Shown: positions 29,947-38,881, counted from the stretch's first letter. The stretch: 61,907 nucleotides of DNA from Collinsella aerofaciens (GCF_015553355.1 NZ_JADNGN010000009.1:1-61907), one strand, 5' to 3'. Made by a program: numbers and translations. The notes: a model not told the origin generated them from the sequence alone.

Positions 29947-31911
29947 ATGGAACAGAGGGTCCTCGGGGGAAGATACCTCCTCAAGGATAAGGTGGGAACA
30001 GGCGGCATGGCGACCGTCTACCGCGCACAGGACCAGGTCCTCGACCGCACGGTAGCCGTCAAGATCATGCTGCCGCAGTATGCTGGCGACGCAACCTTCG
30101 CCGCACGCTTTAAGCAGGAGGCCCAGGCAGCAGCCGGTCTCTCCTCCCCTTATATCGTGGGCGTCTACGATTGGGGCAAGGACGGCGACACCTATTACAT
30201 CGTCATGGAGTACCTGCGCGGTACCGACCTTAAGAGCGGCATCAAGAGCCACGGCGCCCTCGACCCCAAGAAGGTCGCCCAGATCGGCTCGCAGATCAGC
30301 TCCGCGCTTTCGGTCGCCCACAAGCACGAGATCATCCACCGCGACATTAAGCCGCAGAACATCATGGTGCTGCCCGACGGCAACATCAAGGTGATGGACT
30401 TTGGCATCGCGCGCGCCAAGAACAGCCACCTCACGCAAGACAACAACGTGCTGGGAACCGCCCACTACGTCAGCCCCGAGCAGACCCGTGGTCAGGACCT
30501 CGGCCCCACCTCGGATATCTACTCGCTGGGCGTCGTGATGTACGAGTGCGCCACCGGCCGCGTGCCCTTTGACGGTGACGACGCTATCTCGGTCGCACTC
30601 AAGCAGGTCAACGAGCTGCCTATTCCGCCGAGCCAGATCAACTCCGGTGTCGACGCCGACCTTGAGCGCATCATCCTCAAGTGCATGGAGAAGGACCCGG
30701 CAAACCGCTTCCAGACCGCCGACGAGCTGCGTCAGGTGCTCAACAGCTACCTGTCGGGCCGTGCCGTCAACGTCTCGGAGCCCACGCGCATCATCGGTGC
30801 CCCCGGCGAGCTGGGCGCCACCAAGACTCGCGAGCTTTCCGATCAGACGCGCGCCATGGTGCGTCCCGTCTCGGGCGTGAGCGGGCAGAATACCACCCGT
30901 AGCTCGGTTTCGGGCTCCACCGGCTCCTACGAGGTCGAAGAGCCCAAATCCAACAAAAACAAGATCATCGCCGCCGTGGTGGCAGCGGTTGCCGTCATCG
31001 GCATCGTGGTGGCCTTTGCCACAGGACTCTTTGGCGGCGAGCAGGTCACCGTGCCCGATGTGCTGGGCAAGGACCAGCAGACTGCCGTCGAGCTGATCAA
31101 GGAAGCCGGCCTCGAGGTCGGCACCATCGACCAAAGCTACAACGACGATGTCGACGAGGGCAAGGTCGCCGAGCAGACGCCCAACGGCAACACCAAGAAG
31201 GCCAAGGGCACCAAGGTGAACCTGGTAATCTCCAAGGGTCCCAAGCCCTCCGAGAAGGTTGAGGTTCCCCAGCTTCTCGGCCTGACCAAGGACCAGGCCG
31301 AGGCCGCGCTGGCAAGCGTTGGCCTGAAGGGCAACGCCTCCGAGGAGGCCAACGAGGCCGATGAGGGCCAGGTCTTTGAGCAGGGCACCGAAGCCGGTAA
31401 GGAAGTCGCGAAGGGCACGACCATCTCGTACAAGGTCTCGAGCGGCCCGGATACCACGTCCGTCCCCGACCTGACCGACATGACCGAGGCCCAGGCGCGC
31501 AACGCCCTCGATATGGCAGGCTTTGGCGTCGACGTGAGCTACCAGGAGAACGACTCGGTTACCGAGGGCACCGTGATCAGCTGGAACCCCAGCGGTAAGC
31601 AGAAGCCCGGCGCCACGATTACCGTCGTCATTGCCAAGAAGTCCGGCAAGGCCACCGTCCCGGGCAACCTGTACGGCAAGAGCATTTCCGCTGCCGTTAC
31701 CGCGCTCAACAACGCCGGTTTCTATAACATTGGCTTCTGTGACCAGAACGGCAATCCCGTGAGCGGTAACGAGGATGCCACCGTTACGGGCGTCTCCCCC
31801 ACCGGCAAGCAGTCCACCGACAGCACGATTACGCTGACGGTCGCACTTTCTGGCTCGGGTTCGGGCTCTGGCTCGGGCACGGGTGACGATTCCGGTACGA
31901 CGACTAACTAG
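29947..31911 (+). CDS. pknB: PASTA-domain Ser/Thr protein kinase
   Basis: 654 aa. Cytoplasmic kinase: GTGGMATVYRA loop, VAVKIM, IIHRDIKPQNIM (Asp133), MDFGIAR, GTAHYVSPEQ. One transmembrane helix at about 340-360, then four extracellular PASTA repeats that bind muropeptides or lipid II (for instance TVPDVLGKDQQTAVELIKEA and EVPQLLGLTKDQAEAAL), ending in a Ser/Gly-rich tail. ATG at 29947 is preferred over one at 29932, since AGGAG sits 8 nt before it. It closes the FHA-phosphatase-SEDS/PBP block and would control that machinery according to cell-wall precursors. Confidence 0.96.
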   Translation: MEQRVLGGRYLLKDKVGTGGMATVYRAQDQVLDRTVAVKIMLPQYAGDATFAARFKQEAQAAAGLSSPYIVGVYDWGKDGDTYYIVMEYLRGTDLKSGIKSHGALDPKKVAQIGSQISSALSVAHKHEIIHRDIKPQNIMVLPDGNIKVMDFGIARAKNSHLTQDNNVLGTAHYVSPEQTRGQDLGPTSDIYSLGVVMYECATGRVPFDGDDAISVALKQVNELPIPPSQINSGVDADLERIILKCMEKDPANRFQTADELRQVLNSYLSGRAVNVSEPTRIIGAPGELGATKTRELSDQTRAMVRPVSGVSGQNTTRSSVSGSTGSYEVEEPKSNKNKIIAAVVAAVAVIGIVVAFATGLFGGEQVTVPDVLGKDQQTAVELIKEAGLEVGTIDQSYNDDVDEGKVAEQTPNGNTKKAKGTKVNLVISKGPKPSEKVEVPQLLGLTKDQAEAALASVGLKGNASEEANEADEGQVFEQGTEAGKEVAKGTTISYKVSSGPDTTSVPDLTDMTEAQARNALDMAGFGVDVSYQENDSVTEGTVISWNPSGKQKPGATITVVIAKKSGKATVPGNLYGKSISAAVTALNNAGFYNIGFCDQNGNPVSGNEDATVTGVSPTGKQSTDSTITLTVALSGSGSGSGSGTGDDSGTTTN

Positions 31912-31962
31912 TCGACAACCCATCACCTGCAGCGGCTATGGCCGCAAACATATTCGCTCAGA

Positions 31963-31999
31963 AGCGCCCGCTTGCTCCCCGGCAAGCGGGCGCTTTGTT
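31963..31999 (+). terminator. Terminator after pknB
   Basis: AGCGCCCGCTTG pairs with CAAGCGGGCGCT, loop 8 nt, followed by TTGTTT. Lies 52 bp after the pknB stop and closes the cell-wall block. Confidence 0.88.
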
Positions 32000-32088
32000 T
32001 ATCGACAGGCCAGGGCTCCATAGCAACACAAAGAGGCCCGCAAAAACAAGCCTCCCAGGTGACAACAGAATATGTAATGCAGTAATTA

Positions 32089-32286
32089 CTAGCCGCAGAA
32101 CTTCACCATGGTCTCGACCACGAGCTTCTCGGAGTTGAACTGCTGTATCATGATGCCCTGCTGGAACAGCGGGATGTTGGCGCGCGTGCGCTCCGGATCG
32201 GAGTGCTCGACGAACTCCTTCTTATCCAAGGTGCAGACCGAGCGCGACAAAACGACTTCGAAGCGACCCATTACGGCATCGCGCAT
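32089..32286 (-). CDS. Small hypothetical protein
   Basis: Up to 65 aa (internal ATG at 32271 gives 60). Composition and codon use look like real coding sequence, with a run of KKEFVEHSDPERTRANIP and a C-terminal KLVVETMVKFCG, but I recognise no family. Neither start has a clear ribosome site. It faces away from lacI, and its first codons lie next to the lacI operator. It may be the fragment of a longer lost gene. Confidence 0.4.
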   Translation of the reverse strand: MRDAVMGRFEVVLSRSVCTLDKKEFVEHSDPERTRANIPLFQQGIMIQQFNSEKLVVETMVKFCG

Positions 32287-32290
32287 GCGC

Positions 32291-32315
32291 TACAATCTCG
32301 GTTAATCTGTTAACC
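32291..32315 (+). promoter_or_regulatory. lacI -10 box and operator-like palindrome
   Basis: TACAAT at 32291-32296 is a candidate -10, with no good -35. Immediately after it, GGTTAATCTGTTAACC (32300-32315) is a palindrome with 6-bp arms, placed so that a bound repressor would block transcription. Similar 16-mers occur at 34693-34708, 34727-34742 and 35765-35780. This suggests autoregulation by the LacI protein, unproven. Confidence 0.5.
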
Positions 32316-32338
32316 ACCCGAAAGCAGCAGGAGGCCCC

Positions 32339-33349
32339 ATGCCCACACCAGGCAAGCGCCCATCCATGCGCCAGATTGCCGTCGCGGCCGGCGTATCCGT
32401 CGCCACGGTCTCCCACGTCATCAACGGCAGCGGCCGTTTTTCCGAAGACACCCGCAAACGCGTGGAAGCCGCCCTAAAGGAATACGGCTACGTCACGAAC
32501 ATGGCGGCGAAGAGCCTCCGTATGGCCCAGTCCCGGACCATCGGCATGATCGTGCCGGACATCTCCAACGACTTCTTTTCCAAGATCGCCCTGCATGTGG
32601 AGCGCGAGCTGGCAACCGAGGACTACTCGGTCTTTGTTTGCAACAGCGCCAATGACCCCGCCCGCGAGCGTGACTACTTCCGCACGCTGGCAAGCAAGCA
32701 GGCCGACGGTATCATCTGTATCTCCGGCCTGCGCAGGCTCGACGGCGAGTTCGTCCCCCACGGAATCCCCGTGGTCTGCATCGACCGTGCGCCCGAAAAC
32801 GACCTCGGTTTCCCACACGTGGGCTCCGACAACATCGGCGGTGGCTACATGGCGACCGAGCACCTCATCGAGCGCGGCTGCAAGGACATCCTGAGCATCT
32901 CGAGTTTTACCGCCAACTACCCCGGCAACGAGCGCCAGATGGGCTACGAGCGGGCGCTCGCCGCGCACGGAATGCCGCTACGCCGCGACTACCAGCTGTT
33001 TGTCTCGGGTAAGCAGCCGAGCATCATCGAGTCGGAAGAGCTCGTGACCGACTTCCTCTCCACGGGCTACCCCGTCGACGGCGTCTTCGCCCATAGCGAC
33101 CACGCAGCCGTGGGCGCGCTGCGTGCGCTCGTTGCCGCCGGCAAGCGCGTACCCGAAGACGTCCGTCTCATCGGCTTCGACGATTCCGTTTACGCGCAGC
33201 TTCCGACGCCGCAAATCAGCACCATCCGCCGCTTCCCCGAGCGCCTCGCGCACGAGGGATGTCAGGCCCTGCTCGCCCTGCTGCGCGGCGAAGAGCCCGA
33301 GATGGAGACGCTTGTCCCCGTTAAGCTCGTGCAACGCGCGAGCAGCTAG
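32339..33349 (+). CDS. LacI-family transcriptional regulator
   Basis: 336 aa, the usual size. N-terminal HTH (about 8-30, VATVSHVINGSGRFSEDTR), then the periplasmic-binding-protein-like ligand domain beginning TIGMIVPDISNDFFSKIA and including VCIDRAP, SDNIGGGYMATEHL and IGFDDSVYA. AGGAGG 5 nt before the ATG. It sits beside the rpiB-rpe genes and is probably the regulator of the surrounding sugar module, since its own promoter carries a palindrome shared with the rpe promoter. Confidence 0.93.
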   Translation: MPTPGKRPSMRQIAVAAGVSVATVSHVINGSGRFSEDTRKRVEAALKEYGYVTNMAAKSLRMAQSRTIGMIVPDISNDFFSKIALHVERELATEDYSVFVCNSANDPARERDYFRTLASKQADGIICISGLRRLDGEFVPHGIPVVCIDRAPENDLGFPHVGSDNIGGGYMATEHLIERGCKDILSISSFTANYPGNERQMGYERALAAHGMPLRRDYQLFVSGKQPSIIESEELVTDFLSTGYPVDGVFAHSDHAAVGALRALVAAGKRVPEDVRLIGFDDSVYAQLPTPQISTIRRFPERLAHEGCQALLALLRGEEPEMETLVPVKLVQRASS

Positions 33350-33411
33350 ACAGCGGGCAGCGAATAGCCGCGTTTTTCTCTCGCATGTGCTCTATCCCAC
33401 GCGCGACATGC

Positions 33412-33445
33412 AAAAAGCCCGCCACCACACGGGTGACGGGCTTTT
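33412..33445. terminator. Bidirectional terminator between lacI and rpiB
   Basis: AAAAAGCCCG...CGGGCTTTT; stem GCCCGTCACC/GGTGGCGGGC-like with runs of A on one side and T on the other, so it can end both converging transcripts (lacI stop at 33349, rpiB stop at 33449). Confidence 0.85.
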
Positions 33446-33448
33446 CCG

Positions 33449-33925
33449 CTACCAGCCGCGTGCTTCCTCCGCACGTACGAGCTGACGAGCCTCGATCTGG
33501 CGAATCATATCGATGCGTCGCTGGTGACGGCCGCCCTCGAACTCGCCGGTGAGCCAGGCGTCGACAATCATTTTGGCCAGCTCGATGCCTACCACACGAG
33601 CACCAAATGCGAGCATGTTGGTGTTGTTGTGCTCGCGCGACAGGCGAGCGGAATACGGCTCAGAGCAGGTGCAGCAACGGATACCGCGCACCTTGTTGGC
33701 GGCAAGCGAGATGCCCACACCCGTACCGCAGATAACGATACCGCGATCAACCTCGCCGGACATGACAGCGTCCGCCACGGCCTCACCCGCGATGGGATAG
33801 TCAAAGCGCTCGGTGCTGTCCGTACCGAAGTTCACGACTTCGTAGCCGTACTTCTCCTGGATATACGCCGTGATGGCTTCCTTGTACTCGACTGCGACGT
33901 GGTCGTTTCCAATACCGATCTTCAC
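33449..33925 (-). CDS. rpiB: RpiB/LacAB-family sugar-phosphate isomerase
   Basis: 158 aa. Begins KIGIGNDHVAVEYKEAI, with the family catalytic CGTGVGISLAANK and the anion site NNTNMLAFGARVVG. RpiB proteins interconvert ribose-5-phosphate and ribulose-5-phosphate, and also act on allose-6-phosphate. It follows the epimerase by 72 bp in one operon. Given the PTS and epimerases nearby, a hexose-phosphate role is plausible, so the ribose activity is not certain. Confidence 0.88.
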   Translation of the reverse strand: MKIGIGNDHVAVEYKEAITAYIQEKYGYEVVNFGTDSTERFDYPIAGEAVADAVMSGEVDRGIVICGTGVGISLAANKVRGIRCCTCSEPYSARLSREHNNTNMLAFGARVVGIELAKMIVDAWLTGEFEGGRHQRRIDMIRQIEARQLVRAEEARGW

Positions 33926-33997
33926 AAGAGACCCCTTTCCATAAGAACCATTCGCGCATGCCGCGCGCTCAATCCGTCCTAATTCGCCGTTCCGCTT

Positions 33998-34651
33998 CTA
34001 ATACACCTCGCCGGCGCGCAAACGGCGCAGACACTCCTCGTAACCAGCGTCCTTGCCAAACAGCGCACTGGTGCCCAGGATAAATCCGTCCGCGCCAATG
34101 GCGGACAGGTCGCGCACGCGCTCGGGCGAGCAGGCGCCGTCGATCATGAGCTTGAAGCCAAAGCGCTCCTTCAGCGCGGCAAGGCGACGCACCTTGTCGT
34201 TCGTGAACTCGATAAAGCTCTGACCGGCAAAACCCGGATTCACCGTCATGACCATCACGTAATCGCAGAGGTTCAACATCTCCTCGATCTCGGAGATAGA
34301 GGTGTCGGGGTTCACGGCGATACCGGCGCTCTTGCCGAGGGACTTAATCGCGGCGAGTGTCTTGACCACGTAACGCTCGGACTCCGGATGGATATAGATG
34401 ATGTCCGCGCCGGCGGAGGCGAAAAGTTCAACCTTGCTGGCAGGATTCTCGACCATAAGGTGCACGTCGACGAGCTTGTTGGTGGCAGCTCGCACGGCCT
34501 TGATGTCTTCGAGACCCATGGCGAAATTGGGAACGAAACTGCCGTCCATCACGTCGCAATGGAAGATGTCGATGCCGGCGGCGTCGAGATCCTCGACGGT
34601 CGCACGCAGATTGCCGTAGTCGGCGCACATGAGACTGGGGCAGAGCAGCAT
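33998..34651 (-). CDS. rpe: Ribulose-phosphate 3-epimerase family protein
   Basis: 217 aa TIM barrel. Starts MLLCPSLMCADYGNL, has FHCDVMDGSFVPN and DVHLMVENP (metal-binding His/Asp) and MTVNPGFAGQSFI. Family members epimerise ribulose-5-phosphate at C3; the close relative AlsE acts on allulose-6-phosphate. Coupled with rpiB and controlled from a region with two operator-like palindromes at 34693-34742. The substrate cannot be chosen from sequence alone. Confidence 0.88.
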   Translation of the reverse strand: MLLCPSLMCADYGNLRATVEDLDAAGIDIFHCDVMDGSFVPNFAMGLEDIKAVRAATNKLVDVHLMVENPASKVELFASAGADIIYIHPESERYVVKTLAAIKSLGKSAGIAVNPDTSISEIEEMLNLCDYVMVMTVNPGFAGQSFIEFTNDKVRRLAALKERFGFKLMIDGACSPERVRDLSAIGADGFILGTSALFGKDAGYEECLRRLRAGEVY

Positions 34652-34692
34652 AGTGAACTCCTTATCTGCTCGGTGATTATCTACTCGGTGGT

Positions 34693-34742
34693 AATTAATC
34701 GTTTAACCTTTATCTACAGTCTGGCTGATTAATCGTTTAACC
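34693..34742 (-). promoter_or_regulatory. Two operator-like sites upstream of rpe
   Basis: AATTAATCGTTTAACC (34693-34708) and GATTAATCGTTTAACC (34727-34742) share a 15-nt core, ATTAATCGTTTAACC, 34 bp apart. The pattern with central CG resembles LacI-family operators and matches the site before lacI. A further TTGTTAACC lies at 34746-34754. They sit about 40-90 bp before the rpe start. Confidence 0.55.
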
Positions 34743-34916
34743 ACGTTGTTAACCTGCAGGCTTTTCCAGATTCACAACGTTGCCATATTTGCCTATCTAG
34801 CTGGTATCATGCAGGAGCCCGCACCGCGAAACGCTGTCGTATTCCCTAGGAAGAAATCCCGCTACGCGGACAGCAGCAGCCAGGGGCCGCAATCCGCAGA
34901 CCTGAGCCCGGACCCC

Positions 34917-35660
34917 CTACGCTCCAGGCGTGATCAGGCGCGCGCACTGGGCGATCTTCTCGTCATAGGACTCCGCGATAATCGACACACCATCGAACCC
35001 AAACGCACGAACATTCGAGAACTGATGGAACTTCGAGCTGTCGCACAGCACGTACGCCTTATTCGAATTCTCGCGCACGATGCGCTTCTTCGCCGCCTCA
35101 ACGTAGGAGGGCGTCATGACGCCGCGGTCCTCGTCAATCGCGTTGGTCCCGATAAACGCCTTATCGAAGTACAGATCGCGCAGGATCGATTCGGTCATAG
35201 AACCGCAGAACGAGGAGTTCACATAGTTGAACTCGCCACCCACCACGATGAGCTGGGCGCGCGTCTCGCTCTTAATCAGGCACGCCGAGGCATCCGTCGT
35301 GTAAATTGTCACGTCGCGGTCGAGCAGCAGACGCAGCAGCGCCGTGCAGGTGGAACCCGAGTCCAAGTAGAGCGTGTCCCCGTCCTCAACAAAACGCAAG
35401 GCGACTTGGGCAATCTGTTCCTTCTCACTCCCGTGTAGGCCCGAACGCGTCGAGATACTCACCTCGTGGACAGCCGAGAGGAGCCTCACCGCGCCGCCCG
35501 AAAGATGCTCAACCTTGCCAAGCGCCTCCAGCTCCTTGAGGTCGCGACGTAGCGTCGAAATAGAGACGCCCGGCAGCTCCTCCTGCAGCTCGGAAATCCT
35601 CGCGAGGCCCGACTTCTGCAGGCACTCTACAATTCGCTCCTGGCGCTCATACGGAATCAT
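34917..35660 (-). CDS. DeoR-family transcriptional regulator
   Basis: 247 aa from the ATG at 35660 (GGAGAGG 8 nt upstream); the frame is open 45 codons further up, but without a better site. N-terminal HTH (PYERQERIVECLQKSG, STLRRDLKELEALG) followed by a DeoR effector domain with LDSGSTCTALLRLL and FIGTNAIDEDRGVMTP. This family usually senses a sugar phosphate. A 225-bp gap separates it from the PTS gene upstream, and a variant of the module operator (35765-35780) lies in that gap. Confidence 0.9.
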   Translation of the reverse strand: MIPYERQERIVECLQKSGLARISELQEELPGVSISTLRRDLKELEALGKVEHLSGGAVRLLSAVHEVSISTRSGLHGSEKEQIAQVALRFVEDGDTLYLDSGSTCTALLRLLLDRDVTIYTTDASACLIKSETRAQLIVVGGEFNYVNSSFCGSMTESILRDLYFDKAFIGTNAIDEDRGVMTPSYVEAAKKRIVRENSNKAYVLCDSSKFHQFSNVRAFGFDGVSIIAESYDEKIAQCARLITPGA

Positions 35661-35764
35661 ATTGGGAACCTCTCCAAACCACTCTGCTTCACGCTCGTTC
35701 ATTTCTTTTCGAAAAGTGTAACGCACAAGCAGAATAGCGGCCGCCACCTGTTGCGATGACGACC

Positions 35765-35780
35765 GCTTAATCGATTGACC
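35765..35780. promoter_or_regulatory. Operator-like site between EIIBC and deoR-type gene
   Basis: GCTTAATCGATTGACC, related to the sites at 32300, 34693 and 34727. Lies 105 bp before the DeoR start. Confidence 0.4.
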
Positions 35781-35885
35781 TACCCTCTCGTTCACAATTT
35801 GAACGAGGTTGACACACCTCGCGTAAGCGCGACGCTCTTCAAGCGAAGAGAACGACCCTAGGAGAGGCGGCGCATCCGGGGGCTC

Positions 35886-37262
35886 TTAGGCGAGCTGATC
35901 CTCCTTGCCGGTGAAGGCGAAGGCAAGAACACCGGCCACGACGGCGGAAATGAGCATGCCGACCATAGCCCAAGCGAAGTTCATGGGGTCGGAACTCACG
36001 AAAGCCGGAAACGTAGTGACGGAACCGAAGGTGAAGGCAGTCGTGACGACCTTCATGATGCCGAGGAACGCACCGCCGACGGCACCACCGATGATCTGCG
36101 CAAGCCAGACCTTCTTGTTCTTCACGAGCATGCCGAACAGCGTGGGCTCGATGATGGCGGACAGGGCGATCGACACGACGCCGGTCATGGCAAAGCTCTT
36201 GAGCTTCTGGTCGCGGGCCTTGAGGAACACGCCGAAGGCGCAGCCGATAACGGCGAAGTTGCAGGCGAAGGTGAAGGGGCAGATGTAGTCGAAGCCGTTC
36301 TGGGCGATGTTGTTGATCATAATGGGGTTCACGGCCCAGTGGATACCCATGGACACCAGCACGGACCAGCCGCCGCCAACCAGCACGCCGGCAAGCAAGG
36401 AGCTGCGCTCGATCAGCCAGTTGACCACGAAGGCGATACCCTCGCCGGCGTAGACGCCCAGGGGACCGATGACGAGCATCGTGAGCGGAACCATAACGAT
36501 CAGGGAGATGGCGGGCAGCACGACGAGCTTGAGCATCTCGGAGACGTGCTCATCGAGCCACTTGTACAGGAACGAGTAGACCCAGACGGACAGGATGGCG
36601 GGGATAACCGTGGAGTTGTAGCTCATGAGAACAACGGGGATGCCGAAGAAATCCGTCATGGCGCCGTTGCCCGCGTCGCCCATGAGGGCGATGAAGTCCG
36701 GGTAGAGCAGGCACGCGCCGAGCAGCGCCGACAGGTACGGGCTCGCGCCGAAGCGCTTACCGGCCGAGAAGCCGAGCAGCACGGGCAGGAAGTAGAACAC
36801 GCTCATGGCCAGGGTGTACAGGATGGTGTAGGTACCCGTACCCTCGGCGATGATGCCGAGCTGGGCAGCCAGGATGACGAAGCCGCGCAGGATACCGAAG
36901 CCGGCCATGGCGGGCAGCAGCGGGGCAAAGATGCCGGAGATCGCAGAGAAGATCTGGCTGACGATGCTCTCGCCCTCGTCCTTGGTAGCAGCGGAGATCT
37001 CCACGCCCGAGCCCTTGACCAGCGGCTCAAACTTCTCGTACAGCTTCGGGACCTCAGTGCCGATGAGAACCTGATACTGACCAGCCTTGTTCAGCGTGTT
37101 CACAACGCCTTCGACTTCCTTGACCGCAGCGTCGTCACAAGCCGCGTCGTCCTTGAGATTGAGGCGCAGGCGCGTCGCGCAGTGCGTCATGCCCGAGATG
37201 TTCTCGGGACCACCGACGGCGTCCAGAATCCCCTGAGCCATCGCGTTCCAGTCGCGTTTCAT
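35886..37262 (-). CDS. PTS glucose/beta-glucoside-family EIIBC
   Basis: 458 aa. N-terminal EIIB domain with the phosphocysteine in GMTHCATRLRLNL (Cys28), then an EIIC domain with about ten hydrophobic segments and AIIEPTLFGMLV and HWAVNPIMINN motifs. The EIIA domain is absent, so it must use a separate EIIA, such as a glucose-type one elsewhere. It starts 3 bp after the TIM-barrel epimerase, in one operon. The sugar is unknown; the epimerase and isomerase neighbours point to a less common one. Confidence 0.9.
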   Translation of the reverse strand: MKRDWNAMAQGILDAVGGPENISGMTHCATRLRLNLKDDAACDDAAVKEVEGVVNTLNKAGQYQVLIGTEVPKLYEKFEPLVKGSGVEISAATKDEGESIVSQIFSAISGIFAPLLPAMAGFGILRGFVILAAQLGIIAEGTGTYTILYTLAMSVFYFLPVLLGFSAGKRFGASPYLSALLGACLLYPDFIALMGDAGNGAMTDFFGIPVVLMSYNSTVIPAILSVWVYSFLYKWLDEHVSEMLKLVVLPAISLIVMVPLTMLVIGPLGVYAGEGIAFVVNWLIERSSLLAGVLVGGGWSVLVSMGIHWAVNPIMINNIAQNGFDYICPFTFACNFAVIGCAFGVFLKARDQKLKSFAMTGVVSIALSAIIEPTLFGMLVKNKKVWLAQIIGGAVGGAFLGIMKVVTTAFTFGSVTTFPAFVSSDPMNFAWAMVGMLISAVVAGVLAFAFTGKEDQLA

Positions 37263-37265
37263 TGG

Positions 37266-38204
37266 TTACCTCCCCATTGCGCAGAAGAGCTCGCGGACAA
37301 GCTCGGCTGCCTTAATCGCGTCGTTTGCATCGATAACGGATTGGATCTTCTCCATGCCTACGGCCTCGATGGCGTCGTTGAGCAGATGGATCATCTGGTC
37401 GTTCTGTGCAGCCTCGCCGGCAGCGGGCTCGATGACCGGGAACGTGTCGAAGTAGATCGCGCTGTCGTAACCGTGCTTCTTCACGTAGTAGAGGAACTCG
37501 AGGGTCTTCACCGGCGTGGACGTACCAATCATAAGGCCATCGTCGAAGCGACCGTTGCCGTCGTTTAGGTGAATGCCGTAGAGCTTGCCCTCGCGGCCGA
37601 ATAGGTCGGCGGCCATGGCAGGGTTCTCGTGCTTCATGAGCATGTGGCAGTAGTCCAGCGTGACGCCCAGGTTCGGGCGGTCTGCAGCGTTGAGAATCAT
37701 GCCGGTCATACCCATGGAGTCGATGAACGCGTACGCGCGCTCCTCGTAGGGTTTGTACTCAATCGAGATCTTGAGGTCGGGCGCGTAGTCGCAAACCTTC
37801 TGGAATGCGGCTACGAGCTGGTCGAAGACGCGAGCGTAGGCGATCTGGAAGCTGTAGTCAAAGCCGTCGTGGCCGAGCCAGATGGTCACCGTGTTGCCAC
37901 CGGCAGTGCGGCAGTAGTCGCACGCCTCGTAGCAGAGCTCAAGGGCTTCCGCGGCAAGGGCATCATCGGCATTGCCCAGGTCACCGTTGAGGAAGGCGTT
38001 GCGGAAGCGCAGCGCGCAGCCGTTCAGCTGCAGGTCGTGAGCTGCGAGCTTGGCGGCCATGTCCTCAGCCGTGACACCTGTGCAGTGCTCGGGGTAGTTG
38101 AGGTCGACGTGCGTGAGGCCCACGCTCTGGAACTCCGCGAACACGCGATCAAGATTCTTGTCGCCATCGCGAAAATAGGAGTTGATACGAGTTGCAAGCT
38201 TCAT
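37266..38204 (-). CDS. Sugar phosphate isomerase/epimerase (TIM barrel, AP-endonuclease-2 type)
   Basis: 312 aa from the ATG at 38204, with AAAGGA about 9 nt upstream. Xylose-isomerase-like barrel: HVDLNYPEHC near residue 30, VTIWLGHDGF, KISIEYKPYEERAY, GVTLDYCHMLM, YGIHLNDGNGR and AIYFDTFPV near the C-terminus supply metal-binding Glu/Asp/His. Relatives include tagatose/psicose 3-epimerases and inosose isomerases. First gene of the PTS operon, so it likely acts on the imported (phospho)sugar. Exact reaction not readable. Confidence 0.85.
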   Translation of the reverse strand: MKLATRINSYFRDGDKNLDRVFAEFQSVGLTHVDLNYPEHCTGVTAEDMAAKLAAHDLQLNGCALRFRNAFLNGDLGNADDALAAEALELCYEACDYCRTAGGNTVTIWLGHDGFDYSFQIAYARVFDQLVAAFQKVCDYAPDLKISIEYKPYEERAYAFIDSMGMTGMILNAADRPNLGVTLDYCHMLMKHENPAMAADLFGREGKLYGIHLNDGNGRFDDGLMIGTSTPVKTLEFLYYVKKHGYDSAIYFDTFPVIEPAAGEAAQNDQMIHLLNDAIEAVGMEKIQSVIDANDAIKAAELVRELFCAMGR

Positions 38205-38584
38205 GCTTCTACGTCCTTTACCTTCGTCCTTGATCGTTTCTGCCCGTTCGAGCACCTGATCTATATCCGTAATTCGATAAGGGCCGCCGCCTGCGCGCCG
38301 GGGCTTACCCTGTGACATGTAGATTACTGCCACATAAGTTCATTTTCAATCAGTATTTTTCACTCTTTTTCTCATTGTGTCAGAGTTTTTCACCGTATAA
38401 AGCCATCTACCTTGTGGTTTTGCTGTTAATCAAGTTTGACCATTCTTGAAATTACCTGATTTTTTCTGAATTAATTTGCCGTTTATCGGTAAAAATCGAC
38501 CGCTCACGGCTGACGGCGACGCAAGATGGAAGATACTTGCATGAGGAAAAGCACTGAATTCCCAGCGCCGATTCGAATGACGCG
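38205..38584. promoter_or_regulatory. AT-rich promoter region of the sugar PTS operon
   Basis: About 380 bp, unusually AT-rich between 38335 and 38480. It must hold the promoter of the minus-strand epimerase-PTS operon. A weak variant of the module operator, GTTAATCAAGTTTGACC, is at 38425-38441. Around 38565-38578 a GATTCGAA stretch resembles a tRNA T-loop and may be another att-like scar. No gene is supported. Confidence 0.4.
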
Positions 38585-38696
38585 ATTGGTGACGCGAGCG
38601 TCGACGGCCCGAATCTGCCGTCGGCCCCCACTAACCAAAAACGGCGCCGCTCACGCGACGCCGTCATATTCCCTGGTGCCCCCGGGCGGATTCGAA
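38585..38696. repeat. 112-bp direct repeat, left end of R-M island (att-like)
   Basis: Aligns without gaps to 41727-41838 with 8 mismatches; the last 45 or so bases are identical. It contains the 3' 24 nt or so of tRNA-Arg with its CCA (minus strand), plus the tRNA terminator hairpin. The tRNA body is missing here, so this is a displaced 3' end, as left by integration at a tRNA gene. A 24-nt third copy of its first part lies at 38718-38741. Confidence 0.8.
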
Positions 38697-38881
38697 AACT
38701 CCCCCCCCCGCGGGGAAATTGGTGACGCGGGTGTCGACGGCGCTGAGCGCTCCGTGTTTTGGTATGTGGATATGGCAGCCATCAACCTTTCTCGGCATGT
38801 GAAACTCTAGGCACATATGAGCATACCTGAGCGACGCAACACATGCGCTCCATCTATCCCAACAAGCTCCAGCGGTACCCG

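Noticed and set aside
29935-31926. 663-codon minus-strand open frame opposite pknB
   Set aside because: Shadow frame; pknB has all kinase and PASTA motifs.
38667-38700. Possible second tRNA at the left repeat
   Set aside because: Only the 3' end and T-arm are present; the acceptor 5' side, D-arm and anticodon arm are missing, so it is a displaced tRNA end.
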